Assembly: GCA_036898135.1 (NCBI GenBank)
Contig: CM072526.1
Span: 54,567,821 to 54,631,820, forward strand
DNA: 64,000 nucleotides
DNA from: Oncomelania hupensis
Lineage: Eukaryota; Mollusca; Gastropoda; Littorinimorpha; Pomatiopsidae
Direction of reading: 5' to 3'
Shown: piece by piece, positions 61,901 through 63,354 of the stretch
Layout: the number at the start of each line of letters is the position of its first letter
How positions within the stretch are numbered: position 1 is the stretch's first letter
The notes under the pieces: model-generated
The model's database searches: none
What the model saw: the letters and a program-made list of their open reading frames with translations, nothing else
Told to the model about the DNA's origin: nothing
Translations under genes and position numbers: made by a program

Positions 61901-62326
61901 TGTGTGTGGTGGTGGAGTAGCGGTGACGGTGTGTTGTGTGTGGTGGTGGAGTAGTGGTGATGGTGTGTTGTGTGTGGTGGTGGAGTAGTGGTGACGGTGT
62001 GTTGTGTGTGGTGGTGGAGTAGTGGTGACGGTGTGTTGTGTGTGGTGGTGGAGTATCAGAGGTCAGGAGTGACGGTGTGTTGTGTTTGTTACAGCGTGTT
62101 CTACGTCTTCTATGAGCAGTACCTCACCATCGTGCACGACTCCTTCCGCAACCTGGCCATCTGTCTTGGCGCCATCTTGGTCGTGACCTTTGTCTTGCTG
62201 GGCTGCGATCTGTACTCAGCCATCATGGTGTTTGTGACCATCGTGATGATCATCTGCGACCTGTTGGGTCTGATGTACCTGTGGGGTATCAGCCTCAATG
62301 CCGTCTCCCTTGTCAACCTCATCATG
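17469..62326 (+). CDS. NPC1: Niemann-Pick C1 protein, split gene, 24 exons, 3' end outside window
   Basis: NPC1 is a polytopic late-endosome/lysosome membrane protein. It takes cholesterol handed over by NPC2 and exports it. Exons: 17469-17537, 23449-23602, 25154-25368, 26901-27083, 27464-27567, 27770-27953, 30382-30555, 32512-32732, 33768-33900, 34115-34347, 34849-34949, 36393-36559, 39638-39766, 40955-41137, 41540-41654, 43796-43923, 44945-45082, 55712-55801, 58002-58192, 59051-59172, 60386-60512, 60772-60830, 61392-61566, 62095-62326. All introns are GT-AG and phase is kept, giving 1209 codons (human NPC1 has 1278). Domain order by residue: signal peptide 1-23, Cys-rich sterol-binding domain about 24-250, TM1 about 273-297, middle luminal domain about 405-645, sterol-sensing domain about 650-830, luminal Cys-rich domain about 900-1130, then TM helices. 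Patched and Dispatched lack the Cys-rich NPC1_N domain. The last exon(s) lie beyond 64000. Identification is by recognition of the family. Confidence 0.96.
17538..18897 (+). other. NPC1 intron 1, 5' part
   Basis: Contains a CT tract at about 18317-18362 and a short ATC tract at about 18680-18708. I recognise no gene or element. Confidence 0.5.
19045..19973 (+). mobile_element. CR1/Jockey-like LINE 3' end with (ATT)n tail, in NPC1 intron 1
   Basis: This encodes the C-terminal domain of a non-LTR polymerase: [40 protein letters not shown] and [10 protein letters not shown]. After a frameshift near 19250 it continues with [35 protein letters not shown] and [12 protein letters not shown], then a stop at 19566. 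The 3' UTR has AAAGCGCTATGAG and GCGCTATATAAATG, then ATT repeats (19837-19973). It is 5'-truncated and in the sense orientation of NPC1. Confidence 0.85.
19990..20115 (+). mobile_element. Possible second retroposon tail
   Basis: CTGGAAAAGCGCAATATAAG followed by AAATA repeats looks like the 3' end of another LINE or SINE of the kind that ends GCGCTATATAA. No coding part remains. Confidence 0.35.
20125..20527. repeat. Irregular minisatellite of about 33-45 bp
   Basis: Units contain GACTTAATAGTTTAGCAGTA and ATTAAGCATTTATA, with variable spacing, about ten times. Confidence 0.9.
21165..21700 (-). pseudogene. RTE-like LINE, internally deleted, in NPC1 intron 1
   Basis: On the minus strand, 21690 to 21430 encodes [20 protein letters not shown] and then [20 protein letters not shown] from the reverse transcriptase. 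Sequence from 21415 to 21175 then encodes the far C-terminus, [21 protein letters not shown] and [18 protein letters not shown]. The catalytic core between them is deleted. It lies antisense to NPC1. Confidence 0.82.
21700..23448 (+). other. NPC1 intron 1, 3' part
   Basis: A purine-rich GAAAG/GACAGA tract at about 22250-22480 produces long spurious frames. The rest (22500-23440) has several short open frames on both strands, none recognisable. Confidence 0.45.
23449..23602 (+). CDS. NPC1: NPC1 exon 2: start of N-terminal sterol-binding domain
   Basis: This exon encodes residues 24-74 plus one base of codon 75. It reads [13 protein letters not shown] and then a conserved NC pair; that Asn corresponds to human N41, a sterol contact. 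The acceptor is GTGGCAG and the donor is AAG|GTAAGT. Confidence 0.95.
23603..25153 (+). other. NPC1 intron 2, with a decayed AAGGTCAAAGTCA-rich repeat
   Basis: From about 24150 to 24900 the motif AAGGTCAAAGTCAC and variants recur about eight times in otherwise unlike sequence, starting from a TTGTCCGCCCTTCGTCTG segment. This looks like an old dispersed repeat. TTC repeats lie at 24010-24027 and 25039-25077. Confidence 0.45.
25154..25368 (+). CDS. NPC1: NPC1 exon 3: N-terminal domain core
   Basis: This exon encodes residues 75-146. It contains the CC pair followed by EDDQ, whose Gln aligns with human Q79, another sterol contact. It also has the CPSC motif and the further Cys residues of the NPC1_N fold. 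The NTT sequon is a likely N-glycosylation site. The donor is TCG|GTACGT, phase 0. Confidence 0.95.
25369..26900 (+). other. NPC1 intron 3
   Basis: I recognise no mobile element or gene. Short ATG/ATC repeats occur near 26815-26860. Confidence 0.5.
26901..27083 (+). CDS. NPC1: NPC1 exon 4: N-terminal domain
   Basis: This exon encodes residues 147-207. It has the conserved run [19 protein letters not shown], equivalent to human MYNACRDVEAPSSNDKALG, then LCGHSADEC and a Trp-containing segment. It is a phase 0 exon on both sides. The acceptor is CCCAACAG and the donor is ACT|GTAAGT. Confidence 0.95.
27464..27567 (+). CDS. NPC1: NPC1 exon 5: end of N-terminal domain
   Basis: This exon encodes residues 208-241 plus two bases of codon 242. 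It includes several Asn-rich sequons (NIS, NNS, NSS) and one Cys. The acceptor is TTTTTCAG and the donor is CAG|GTATTG. Confidence 0.93.
27625..27765 (+). repeat. Short tandem repeat at the 3' end of intron 5
   Basis: GTCTGTGACTTAATGTGTTG followed by TGAAGATGAAGGCACCATGTT is repeated nearly three times, and the last partial copy reaches the exon 6 acceptor. Confidence 0.85.
27770..27953 (+). CDS. NPC1: NPC1 exon 6: proline-rich linker and first transmembrane helix
   Basis: This exon encodes residues 242-303. It has the conserved [11 protein letters not shown] motif, a poly-proline linker separating the sterol-binding domain from the membrane, and then a hydrophobic helix of about 25 residues (TM1). 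The human equivalent has the same order, SCQDC then poly-proline then TM1. Confidence 0.95.
27975..29215 (+). repeat. Triplet-phased minisatellite (basic unit 45 bp) in intron 6
   Basis: The unit is GATGTTGTCATTGTCATCAG followed by TGTCATCACTAGCATCATCATCATG. Copies vary in length by whole triplets, so frames stay open for 1.2 kb on both strands (407 codons on +, 488 and 454 codons on -). One minus-strand frame is very rich in Asp, Asn and His with recurring HDDDASDD. The array lies wholly inside an NPC1 intron. Confidence 0.92.
29216..29589 (+). other. Intron 6 spacer between two arrays
   Basis: Non-repetitive sequence with no recognised feature. Confidence 0.5.
29590..30358 (+). repeat. 61-bp minisatellite, about 13 units, in intron 6
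   Basis: The unit contains GTCCAGATATCATCTGTATT and GTAGCTCTCTGTAGTGTTTG. Later units are almost identical to each other. The array ends about 22 bp before the exon 7 acceptor. Confidence 0.95.
30382..30555 (+). CDS. NPC1: NPC1 exon 7: cytosolic linker
   Basis: This exon encodes residues 304-361. It is acidic, then Gly/Pro-containing, then charged and possibly helical. It is the least conserved part of the protein and is assigned by position and phase: it is open, phase 0 on both sides, and has good splice sites (TTGCCAG and AAG|GTAAAG). Confidence 0.85.
30612..31050 (+). repeat. 34-bp minisatellite, about 13 units, in intron 7
   Basis: The unit is TTTATCAAAGAGATTGGATA then TTTATGACAAGAGG. 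Some units lack AAGAG. Confidence 0.95.
31138..32235 (+). mobile_element. SINE-like element, copy D, interrupted by a hAT-like insertion
   Basis: It is the same family as 10018-10603. The 5' end (CCCCATGGGGGTGCC then GTATAAATAG) is tandemly duplicated by about 42 bp. It is split at 31731 by the 31732-32185 element and resumes at 32186 with TGGTCCTGATTTGGCTC, ending in AATAATAATGTAATGTAA. Confidence 0.75.
31732..32185 (+). mobile_element. hAT-like non-autonomous DNA transposon, 454 bp, 6-bp duplication
   Basis: The 13-bp terminal inverted repeats are CAGAGATGCCTAG and its exact complement, flanked on both sides by TGGTCC (31726-31731 and 32186-32191). Internally, TACGGA-type words recur near the left end. 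An ATG at 31999 opens a short relic, [17 protein letters not shown], resembling the start of a transposase ORF, and it soon loses coding sense. The superfamily is inferred from the CAG terminus and the related element at 37668. Confidence 0.7.
32236..32511 (+). other. Intron 7, 3' end
   Basis: AT-rich sequence leading to a long T tract and the exon 8 acceptor. No element is seen. Confidence 0.5.
32512..32732 (+). CDS. NPC1: NPC1 exon 8: TM2 and start of middle luminal domain
   Basis: This exon encodes residues 362-434 plus two bases. It has [14 protein letters not shown], close to human RLFTRWGSFCVRNP, then TM2. The hallmark [18 protein letters not shown] then DYFDKHF follows, matching human TNPVDLWSAPSSQARLEK. 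The donor is AC|GTAAGT. Confidence 0.96.
32869..33535. mobile_element. Possible TTAA-flanked (piggyBac-type) element in intron 8
   Basis: TTAA at 32869-32872 and 33532-33535 bracket weakly matching inward termini (CTCTTCCGCGCC and, from the right, CTCTATTCTGCC). The interior has no transposase. TTAA also occurs by chance in AT-rich DNA, so this call is tentative. Confidence 0.35.
33768..33900 (+). CDS. NPC1: NPC1 exon 9: middle luminal domain
   Basis: This exon encodes residues 435-479. It begins [11 protein letters not shown], equivalent to human GPFFRTEQLII, and ends FDLQFLHQ, matching DIQILHQ. This luminal domain contacts NPC2 in the human complex. The donor is CAG|GTAGCC. Confidence 0.95.
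34115..34347 (+). CDS. NPC1: NPC1 exon 10: middle luminal domain
   Basis: This exon encodes residues 480-556 plus two bases. It reads [15 protein letters not shown], then [19 protein letters not shown] and a LNYYQN motif, all aligning with human NPC1. NLT is a predicted glycosylation sequon. The donor is AA|GTGAGT. Confidence 0.96.
34348..34848 (+). other. NPC1 intron 10
   Basis: No recognised element. TTGTTGGACTATATA occurs twice near its 3' end. Confidence 0.5.
34849..34949 (+). CDS. NPC1: NPC1 exon 11: middle luminal domain
   Basis: This exon encodes residues 557-590 plus one base. It contains [19 protein letters not shown], nearly the human CLGTFGGPVFPWLVLGGYD. The donor is GACG|GTTTGT, a weak site lacking purine at +3 and A at +4. 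The reading frame and the next exon require it. Confidence 0.94.
34967..35080 (+). repeat. (ATC)n microsatellite in intron 11
   Basis: ATCATC and ATT runs interspersed with TTTTGATGGT. Confidence 0.9.
35205..35592 (+). repeat. Minisatellite of about 50 bp, eight units, in intron 11
   Basis: The unit contains ACTTTTCTGTTTTACAG, TAGTTGTGTTGACAC and TTGTGGGATTATAGCAAA. Each full unit holds a pyrimidine tract ending in ACAG, which resembles a 3' splice site. Confidence 0.92.
35608..36321 (-). mobile_element. piggyBac-type deletion derivative in intron 11
   Basis: TTAA at 35608-35611 and 36318-36321 flank the element. Inward termini are CCCCCACAGG and, from the right, CCCTTTAACACGCGG. On the minus strand near 36045 an ATGGC opens an acidic relic. 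It contains SDS, a PFEGF motif in another frame and a stop, and is then rich in Asp and Glu. This resembles the acidic N-terminus of piggyBac transposases. The catalytic domain is absent. Confidence 0.5.
36393..36559 (+). CDS. NPC1: NPC1 exon 12: end of middle luminal domain
   Basis: This exon encodes residues 591-646. It has [17 protein letters not shown], matching human NATALVITFPVNNYYND, then the [12 protein letters not shown] segment. Its last 16 bases and its donor (GAG|GTAGGC) are copied many times in the intron that follows. Confidence 0.95.
36560..37132 (+). repeat. 43-bp minisatellite built from the exon 12 donor site
   Basis: Each unit is TTTCTCCTCTGAGGTAGGCA followed by a CTGCTGACATATAGTGTGATGAC segment. 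The first part is the last 15 or so bases of exon 12 plus its 5' splice site. There are 13 units after the authentic site. The first eight keep GAG|GT, four have GAGATAGG, and the last has GAGGCAC. The spurious 286-residue minus-strand frame is a repeat artefact. Confidence 0.96.
37243..37667 (+). repeat. 29-bp minisatellite in intron 12, left part
   Basis: The unit is GACAATGAGCTTGATGATGT then ACACAGTTT, about 15 copies. The same array continues at 38604 after a transposon insertion. Confidence 0.95.
37668..38603 (+). mobile_element. hAT-like DNA transposon relic, 936 bp, 6-bp duplication
   Basis: Terminal repeats CAGGCATGCCTA are exact inverted copies, flanked by CAATGA (37662-37667 and 38604-38609). 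The insertion splits the 29-bp minisatellite. A relic at 38208-38477 has a Cys, then [12 protein letters not shown] and a basic stretch ending SITGFF. That pattern resembles the BED/TTF-type zinc finger at the N-terminus of hAT transposases, with part of the Cys pair lost. A region near 37975-38040 with repeated AATTC and TTTATTATC may be a nested retroposon tail. Confidence 0.7.
38604..38885 (+). repeat. 29-bp minisatellite in intron 12, right part
   Basis: Continuation of the 37243-37667 array with more divergence (GATGGTGCACACAGTTT variants), up to GATGGTGGACAG. Confidence 0.93.
38886..39389 (+). other. Intron 12 spacer
   Basis: GCTATTTATAGC occurs twice (about 39046 and 39108), and TATTTCATGGTGGGCAG-type words recur near 39225-39315. 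No gene or known element is seen. Confidence 0.45.
39390..39637 (+). repeat. 43-bp minisatellite built from the exon 13 acceptor
   Basis: The unit is ACATGGTTGTGCTTATGTGT then GTGCATGTGTTATGTGCAGAGAC. TTATGTGCAG is the authentic exon 13 acceptor at 39637. Five upstream copies end at 39422, 39465, 39508, 39551 and 39594, spaced exactly 43 bp. The frame of exon 13 is open from 39314 through the whole array. Confidence 0.95.
39638..39766 (+). CDS. NPC1: NPC1 exon 13: start of sterol-sensing domain
   Basis: This exon encodes residues 647-689. [20 protein letters not shown] is followed by the TM3 segment; human has [20 protein letters not shown]. It is phase 0 on both sides. The reading frame stays open far upstream of its acceptor, through copies of that acceptor. 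Confidence 0.96.
39775..40350 (+). repeat. 65-bp minisatellite in intron 13 with an acceptor-like end
   Basis: Nine nearly identical units contain CTTTAACTTTAACTAAACTG, then TTTCTCTGTGTCCTGCAG, then TGACGTTATTACTATCTGTG. The first begins only about 10 bp after the exon 13 donor. TCCTGCAG recurs at 39812 and every 65 bp to 40332, each after a pyrimidine-rich stretch. Confidence 0.96.
40363..40597 (+). repeat. (TTC)n microsatellite in intron 13
   Basis: A long pyrimidine tract with a few TTTT interruptions, capable of forming triplex DNA. Poly-Leu, Phe, Ser and Glu frames here are artefacts. Confidence 0.97.
40843..40986 (+). repeat. 72-bp duplication of the exon 14 acceptor and exon start
   Basis: Two copies of a 72-bp unit lie head to tail. 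Each has TCTTGACA(G/T)CAAAATCAG, GTTTGACTGTTTCAG, and the first 28 bases of exon 14. The upstream acceptor is at 40881-40882 and the one giving an open frame is at 40953-40954. Starting at the upstream copy runs into TGA after 20 codons. Confidence 0.95.
40955..41137 (+). CDS. NPC1: NPC1 exon 14: sterol-sensing domain
   Basis: This exon encodes residues 690-750. It carries two hydrophobic helices and the diagnostic [19 protein letters not shown] run; human has [19 protein letters not shown], with the Pro that is essential for sterol-sensing function. The first 28 bases are duplicated 72 bp upstream. Confidence 0.97.
41138..41539 (+). other. NPC1 intron 14
   Basis: No repeat or mobile element is recognised. 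Confidence 0.5.
41540..41654 (+). CDS. NPC1: NPC1 exon 15: sterol-sensing domain
   Basis: This exon encodes residues 751-788 plus one base. It reads [19 protein letters not shown] and then [17 protein letters not shown], matching human RDERLQGETLDQQLGRVLG and PSMFLSSFSETVAFFLG. The donor is TTG|GTAAGT. Confidence 0.96.
41680..42343 (+). mobile_element. piggyBac-type deletion derivative in intron 15
   Basis: TTAA at 42340-42343 and a one-base variant ATAA at 41680-41683 flank termini CCGTTAGCATGCTACC and, from the right, CCTCTAGCATGCTGAC. An ORF relic from about 41912 encodes MADADVILQ, then [14 protein letters not shown] and [10 protein letters not shown]. It has the acidic SEEEF-GF start typical of piggyBac transposases, stopping near 42070. 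The catalytic domain is gone. Confidence 0.62.
42470..43642. mobile_element. hAT-like element with 6-bp duplication, carrying a nested MITE
   Basis: TGTATG at 42464-42469 and 43643-43648 flanks termini CAGGCTTGCCTAC and, from the right, CATACCTGCCTAT, which match at 9 of the first 12 positions. The pattern is like the elements at 31732 and 37668. It contains the nested element at 42788-43359. No transposase is visible. Confidence 0.5.
42788..43359. mobile_element. Nested MITE with terminal inverted repeats over 40 bp
   Basis: Perfect or near-perfect 41-bp inverted repeats lie at 42796-42836 and 43310-43350 (GCGATACA, GGTAAGACTAGATCTTATGA, CCCGC). Weaker pairing extends outward through TAAAG. 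It has no ORF. The target duplication is unclear (TCTAAA versus TTTAAA), so the superfamily is not assigned. Confidence 0.75.
43796..43923 (+). CDS. NPC1: NPC1 exon 16: end of sterol-sensing domain
   Basis: This exon encodes residues 789-831. It has [20 protein letters not shown] then the [17 protein letters not shown] segment, as in human ALSVMPAVHTFSLFAGLAV and [18 protein letters not shown]. The donor is GAG|GTGCGT, phase 0. Confidence 0.96.
44100..44730 (+). repeat. 64-bp minisatellite, about 10 units, in intron 16
   Basis: The unit contains GGTCCAACTGACAGGATTAT, CTCCTTTGGCTAGTATTAGT and GGACTTGGCTGATCATTACA. Confidence 0.95.
44945..45082 (+). CDS. NPC1: NPC1 exon 17: cytosolic loop
   Basis: This exon encodes residues 832-877. 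It reads [12 protein letters not shown], a charged stretch, then KEWVRPIV, matching human KNRLDIFCCVRG and KDWMRPIV. The donor is GTG|GTGAGT. The 10.6-kb intron 17 follows. Confidence 0.95.
45150..46270 (+). repeat. 35-bp satellite array in intron 17, first block
   Basis: The unit is TGATAGTTATGTAGGATGTA then TTGAGCTGTCTGTAC, about 32 copies with G/T and C/T variants at fixed positions. It begins about 70 bp after the exon 17 donor. Confidence 0.97.
46271..47690 (+). repeat. Badly degenerate 35-bp satellite
   Basis: Pieces of the 35-bp unit (CTGTCTGTACTGATAG, GTTATGTAG) remain recognisable but are broken by many substitutions and indels, with gain of A and T. The change from nearly identical units at 46270 is abrupt. 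Confidence 0.75.
47691..48240 (+). other. G-depleted stretch in intron 17
   Basis: About 550 bp with very few G on the + strand but normal C. I see no gene or repeat unit. Possible explanations are assembly error, strand-biased mutation or an unusual insert. Confidence 0.6.
48241..49010 (+). mobile_element. Relic of DNA transposon(s) inside the satellite
   Basis: An ATG at 48293 opens [16 protein letters not shown] and then an acidic stretch, resembling the N-terminus of a piggyBac-type transposase, ending at a stop near 48450. The right edge at 49010 ends TTCTCCACCCTGTG directly against satellite. Read inward, CACAGGGTGGAGAA recalls a hAT end. The left limit is not clear. Confidence 0.4.
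49011..50064 (+). repeat. 35-bp satellite array in intron 17, second block
   Basis: About 30 copies of the same unit as 45150-46270, up to the DIRS insertion after GATAG. Confidence 0.97.
50082..50266 (+). repeat. DIRS left inverted terminal repeat
   Basis: 185 bp, the reverse complement of 54925-55109 with one mismatch (CATTCC versus CATTTC near the inner edge). The outer extension 50065-50081 (ATTAATTACACATACTG) is not shared with the right end but is found complemented in the internal region. Confidence 0.95.
50744..51017 (+). repeat. 137-bp tandem duplication in the DIRS leader
   Basis: Two copies (50744-50880 and 50881-51017) share TATAAGTGGTCGCCCTAGTT, AGGACCACAT and GGGATTCAGACCGGGTCGGG. 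The second copy supplies the ORF1 start codon. The first has a different sequence at that point. Confidence 0.92.
50915..51988 (+). CDS. DIRS ORF1, GAG-like protein
   Basis: This is a 357-residue ORF upstream of the RT gene, the usual place of gag. Residues about 70-185 contain near-identical repeats of about 39 residues ([20 protein letters not shown] type), rich in Gly, Ser and Pro and reflecting a 117-bp DNA repeat. The C-terminal third is more ordered, with [11 protein letters not shown] and [10 protein letters not shown] segments. I see no zinc knuckle. The ORF ends SFFF then TGA at the end of an 11-base T run, where it overlaps ORF2 in the -1 frame. The GAG role is inferred from position. 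Confidence 0.75.
   Translation: MSGRDAPARPDKLPAEAFPSVSCGIQTGSGLRANVKLGSRTALHAVLRPAATRGVASGSSGLSLISPLQPSLLSTSVCGRGAGALVSGTGGTVHPSPSSFSGLDSPPHPPLYSTSACGRGAGDLVSGTGGTVHPSPSSFSGLDSPSHPPLYSTSACGRGAGAPVSGSGGTVCPWPPSVSGLGQAYPVHPSTFVTSGFGCGSGVLVSGAVGSIFSFPSSGLHANAALPLYAPPSGGDGALLVPPTLVPDFSGAGAFYPALNPEALFREAVQHAAAFCPQVVEEVSVPLPHLHSFLGGTLASAESDEACLVFRESPSVKRFVDWAFSTARGLKEGEAPSSSFEEVPRFPRASAVGSFFF
51985..54609 (+). CDS. DIRS ORF2, reverse transcriptase and RNase H
   Basis: The ORF is open for 874 codons from a TTG at 51985 with no ATG start, so it is probably expressed by -1 frameshifting from ORF1. The N-terminal 250 residues are a linker. RT follows with [20 protein letters not shown], the [12 protein letters not shown] segment, [16 protein letters not shown] and the catalytic YLDD at residues 446-449. 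RNase H follows with [12 protein letters not shown] (Asp near residue 613), [10 protein letters not shown] and [13 protein letters not shown]. All are typical of DIRS-type polymerases. No methyltransferase domain is recognised. The protein ends [12 protein letters not shown]. It is uninterrupted and looks recently active. Confidence 0.92.
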   Translation: MSLSSLTGVPGRFLSRSFLPQSSLPVSQDDLALLGGLKPLPPSSIPVPVGGLAQIEEAIVRSLEYASLADALSAALSSAFLSGHVFCEEGSLISVRSLLQALCTSIVLGCESQAIAYVNLLLARRDAFLQSASPLPPLLSSSLRVGPLVPDSLFGPYVRTAVREESDRSQSVGFAFWARDTPLAPPFFPDRCRDRSVRGLSPRGGPCGTSSSRGRVEVGRGRLRSGAFSTSPIPACPPLGVLPLRAGGLARQFHAWLGLPSASSWVLEVIRSGFKLQWGSSRPPLRRSPPLFRPLSPPEAQAILDAEVIALLQKGAIEEVLCPHSPGFYGRLFVVPRASGGWRPVLDLSSLNKFLRRIRFRMETPAAVRMSLRPGDWATSIDLSDAYFLVSIHPLHRRWMRFVWRDRVFHFKALPFGLSLSPWVFTRIVKELAAVVRGLGVRFSAYLDDWLVKASSHDLCLVHTRLVLLWARRLGFSMNPLKAELSPSQVFNYLGMSFDTRDWSVRPLARRVQKLQSLLLLLESQDFVSARFMASLLGSFESMVPLVPLAGVRKRPIQRWLSSRWSQSSDSWDALFPVTADLRASLLPWRNVEWLSSGVPISPPLPVAEIFTDASLVGWGAHTGSLSAHGFWSQDQLSWHISRLEMEAVCLALHRFLPSPPRGLLLVRSDSTTVVSLINHFGGTHSPALSMMVESLLLWLADFGCTLVANHVSGSVNVLADLLSRPHCVVHTEWTLSHSVLQPVWAAWFKPLIDLFATRYSSRLPLFVSPVTDCLAWAVDALSISWEGLEAYAFPPFPLLPRVLRKAEEESPSLILVAPFWPAQPWFPDLLRLSQGRCIPLALGARLLLQPRSGIPHGNPSVLRLHAWLLSGLL
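54610..54803 (+). pseudogene. Possible stub of a DIRS tyrosine recombinase
   Basis: Between ORF2 and the internal complementary region there are only about 194 bp. A complete tyrosine recombinase would need about 1 kb, so the R-H-R-Y catalytic domain is absent. Alternative frames show weak resemblance to the start of the recombinase core-binding domain (W-S-R-F-C, then a Leu-rich stretch), broken by frameshifts. GTAAGTTTGTTTCAG at 54753-54767 looks like a donor fused to an acceptor. Confidence 0.3.
54804..54895 (+). repeat. DIRS internal complementary region
   Basis: Bases 54804-54841 are the exact complement of 50065-50102. Bases 54842-54895 are the exact complement of 55097-55150. The two halves are directly adjacent. 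In DIRS elements this region templates completion of the ends and formation of the circular intermediate. Confidence 0.95.
54925..55109 (-). repeat. DIRS right inverted terminal repeat
   Basis: Inverted copy of 50082-50266. Its outer extension runs to 55150 (AGTATGCTTATTAATAATAA and then AAATTTTAAT). Confidence 0.95.
55151..55515 (+). repeat. 35-bp satellite array in intron 17, third block
   Basis: The array continues in register after the DIRS element, about 10 units, decaying at GTAGTATTGGTTATG. A GATGAT-rich spacer of about 190 bp follows, then exon 18. Confidence 0.96.
55712..55801 (+). CDS. NPC1: NPC1 exon 18: TM8 and start of C-terminal luminal domain
   Basis: This exon encodes residues 878-907. 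It is a hydrophobic helix followed by [13 protein letters not shown], matching human [13 protein letters not shown]. It lies 10.6 kb from exon 17 but joins in phase 0. The donor is AAG|GTAAAA. Confidence 0.95.
55802..57495 (+). repeat. 47-53-bp minisatellite starting at the exon 18 donor
   Basis: The unit is GGTAAAGGTTTAGTGGCAGT, AGCTGTAGTAAGTGGAGAAG, GAGCAGCAGTAAA, in about 33 copies. Some lack the six bases GGTAAA. The first unit is the intron 18 donor itself (AAG|GTAAAAGTTTAG), and many later units keep AAAG|GTAAAG. Confidence 0.96.
57496..58001 (+). other. Intron 18, 3' part, with a 79-bp duplication
   Basis: CATCCATCCAAGTAGTGACC, then TTCCCAACGTTGATTAACAT and TAGCGTGTGCCCAGACCACT occur twice in tandem (about 57725-57885). 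I see no gene. Confidence 0.7.
58002..58192 (+). CDS. NPC1: NPC1 exon 19: C-terminal luminal domain
   Basis: This exon encodes residues 908-970 plus two bases. It has [15 protein letters not shown], then [16 protein letters not shown] and CGGNGC; human has DSYMVDYFKSISQYL, GPPVYFVLEEGHDYTS and CGGMGC. The donor is TA|GTGAGT. Confidence 0.96.
58193..58614 (+). other. Intron 19, 5' part
   Basis: AT-rich sequence with no recognised element. Confidence 0.5.
58615..58850 (+). repeat. 40-bp minisatellite, six units, in intron 19
   Basis: The unit is CAGCATTTGGGACAGTGGCA followed by GCATTTGAATATTAGCAAAA. Confidence 0.95.
58866..59050 (+). repeat. Acceptor-like repeat at the 3' end of intron 19
   Basis: GAGGCAGTCTTTACTGTACA followed by a GT-rich stretch recurs about four times. 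Each has TGTGTGTGAGGCAG-like sequence, similar to the authentic acceptor TGTGTGTTGCAG at 59050. Confidence 0.88.
59051..59172 (+). CDS. NPC1: NPC1 exon 20: C-terminal luminal domain
   Basis: This exon encodes residues 971-1011 plus one base. It reads [18 protein letters not shown] then [16 protein letters not shown], matching human TRIGFAPSSWIDDYFDWV and SCCRVDNITDQFCNAS. NRT is a predicted sequon. The donor is CT|GTGAGT. Confidence 0.96.
59535..60355 (+). mobile_element. RNase H-bearing LINE (I group type), 3' fragment in intron 20
   Basis: It encodes the end of a LINE ORF2. RNase H motifs are [12 protein letters not shown] and, after a one-base frameshift near 59640, [20 protein letters not shown] then AKEAL. 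A zinc-knuckle-like [17 protein letters not shown] (C-X2-C-X7-H-X4-C) follows. Translation ends at 60273. The 3' UTR reads GTGGTCCTGATTCGGCTC, GCAGACCACTGGACCC, then an ATCT-repeat tail. It is 5'-truncated, in sense with NPC1, and its tail ends about 30 bp before exon 21. Confidence 0.85.
60386..60512 (+). CDS. NPC1: NPC1 exon 21: C-terminal luminal domain
   Basis: This exon encodes residues 1012-1053 plus two bases. It has Cys-X2-Cys (CIEC), then [20 protein letters not shown], matching human [20 protein letters not shown]. The acceptor GTTTCAG comes only about 30 bp after a LINE insertion ends. Confidence 0.95.
60772..60830 (+). CDS. NPC1: NPC1 exon 22: short exon of C-terminal luminal domain
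   Basis: This exon encodes residues 1054-1073 plus one base. [20 protein letters not shown] matches human [21 protein letters not shown]. At 59 bp it is the shortest internal exon, and both junctions are set by phase. Confidence 0.94.
60831..61391 (+). other. NPC1 intron 22
   Basis: No repeat, element or RNA gene is recognised. Confidence 0.5.
61392..61566 (+). CDS. NPC1: NPC1 exon 23: end of C-terminal luminal domain
   Basis: This exon encodes residues 1074-1131 plus two bases. It has [20 protein letters not shown], matching human [20 protein letters not shown]. It then carries a segment of about 10 residues more than human ([14 protein letters not shown]) before VFPY. The donor is CAG|GTCAGA. 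Confidence 0.95.
61867..62062 (+). repeat. 34-bp minisatellite, about six units, in intron 23
   Basis: The unit is GTGGTGGTGGAGTAGTGGTG then ACGGTGTGTTGTGT. It stops about 30 bp before the exon 24 acceptor. Confidence 0.94.
62095..62326 (+). CDS. NPC1: NPC1 exon 24: C-terminal transmembrane bundle, last exon in window
   Basis: This exon encodes residues 1132-1209. It reads [16 protein letters not shown], three hydrophobic segments, then [15 protein letters not shown], matching human [15 protein letters not shown]. The donor is ATG|GTCAGT. The segment that follows in human (SCGISVEFCSHI and onward) is not in the remaining 1.7 kb. Confidence 0.96.
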
Positions 62327-62349
62327 GTCAGTGCTTTGCCCTCACTCTC

Positions 62350-62815
62350 TACGCTACAACAACATACCACACAGTACAAAACACAATCCATACAATACAA
62401 TATCACACAACACAAAATACAATACCATACAATACAAAATACAATATCACACAATATAATATCACACAAAATACAATAGCACACAATACAAACTACAATA
62501 TCACAATACAATTCATACAATACAAAATCAAATCACACAACACAAAATACAATACAAAATACAATATCACACTATACGAAATACAATACCATACAATGCA
62601 AAATATGATGCCACACAATACAATGTATAATACCACACAATACAAAATACAATCCATACAATGCAAAATACAGTCCACAAAATACAATCCATGCAATGCA
62701 AAATACAATCCATACAATGCAAAATGCAATACCACACAATACAAAATACAATACCACACAATACAAAATACAATACAAAATACAATACAGTACAAATTGC
62801 AAGACAATACAACAC
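62350..62815 (+). repeat. AC/AT-rich tandem repeat in intron 24
   Basis: Irregular repeats of ACAATACAAAATACAATA and CACACAATACAA run for about 465 bp. Cys/Tyr/Ile/Leu-rich minus-strand frames here are artefacts. Confidence 0.9.
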
Positions 62816-63009
62816 AATTTGACATTGACTGAGGGTTGCTACATGTAAGAACAGACAAGCCATCGTTCCTGACAAACAAGTTACCAGCCAAAACATCACG
62901 CGCATACATTAACTCTGTGCAGGAACTTTGTTGTTTTTTTAGTATTCCATTGAAAGAAGCTTTGTTATTTTGCCTACCACTGTTGTTTTTGCTATCAGTA
63001 AATATACAA

Positions 63010-63350
63010 TGTTACTATCAGTACATGAAGACTGTTATTTTTAATACATAAAGACTGTCATTTTCAGTACATAAAGACTGTTACTATCAGTACATGACGA
63101 CTGTTATTTTCAGTACATAGAGACTGTTACTATTAGTACATGAAGACTGTTATTTTCAGAATATAGAGACTGTTATTTTCAGTACATAGAGACTGTTACT
63201 ATCAGTACATGAAGACTGTTATTTTCAGTACATAGAGACTGTTTCTAGGAGTACATGTAGACTATCAGTACATATTGGCTATTACTATCAGTACATGTAG
63301 GTTTTTGCTATCAGTACATGTAGACCATTGCTTCCAGTACATGTATATTA
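63010..63350 (+). repeat. CAGTACATAGAGACTGTTA-type repeat in intron 24
   Basis: Units of about 28-29 bp with TATCAGTACATGAAGACTGT variants, about 12 copies, increasingly irregular toward the 3' side. Confidence 0.85.
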
Positions 63351-63354
63351 TTAC

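Noticed and set aside
17469..62326. Patched, Dispatched or NPC1L1 instead of NPC1
   Set aside because: The Cys-rich N-terminal sterol-binding domain excludes Patched and Dispatched. NPC1L1 is a vertebrate paralogue, and the many conserved runs match NPC1.
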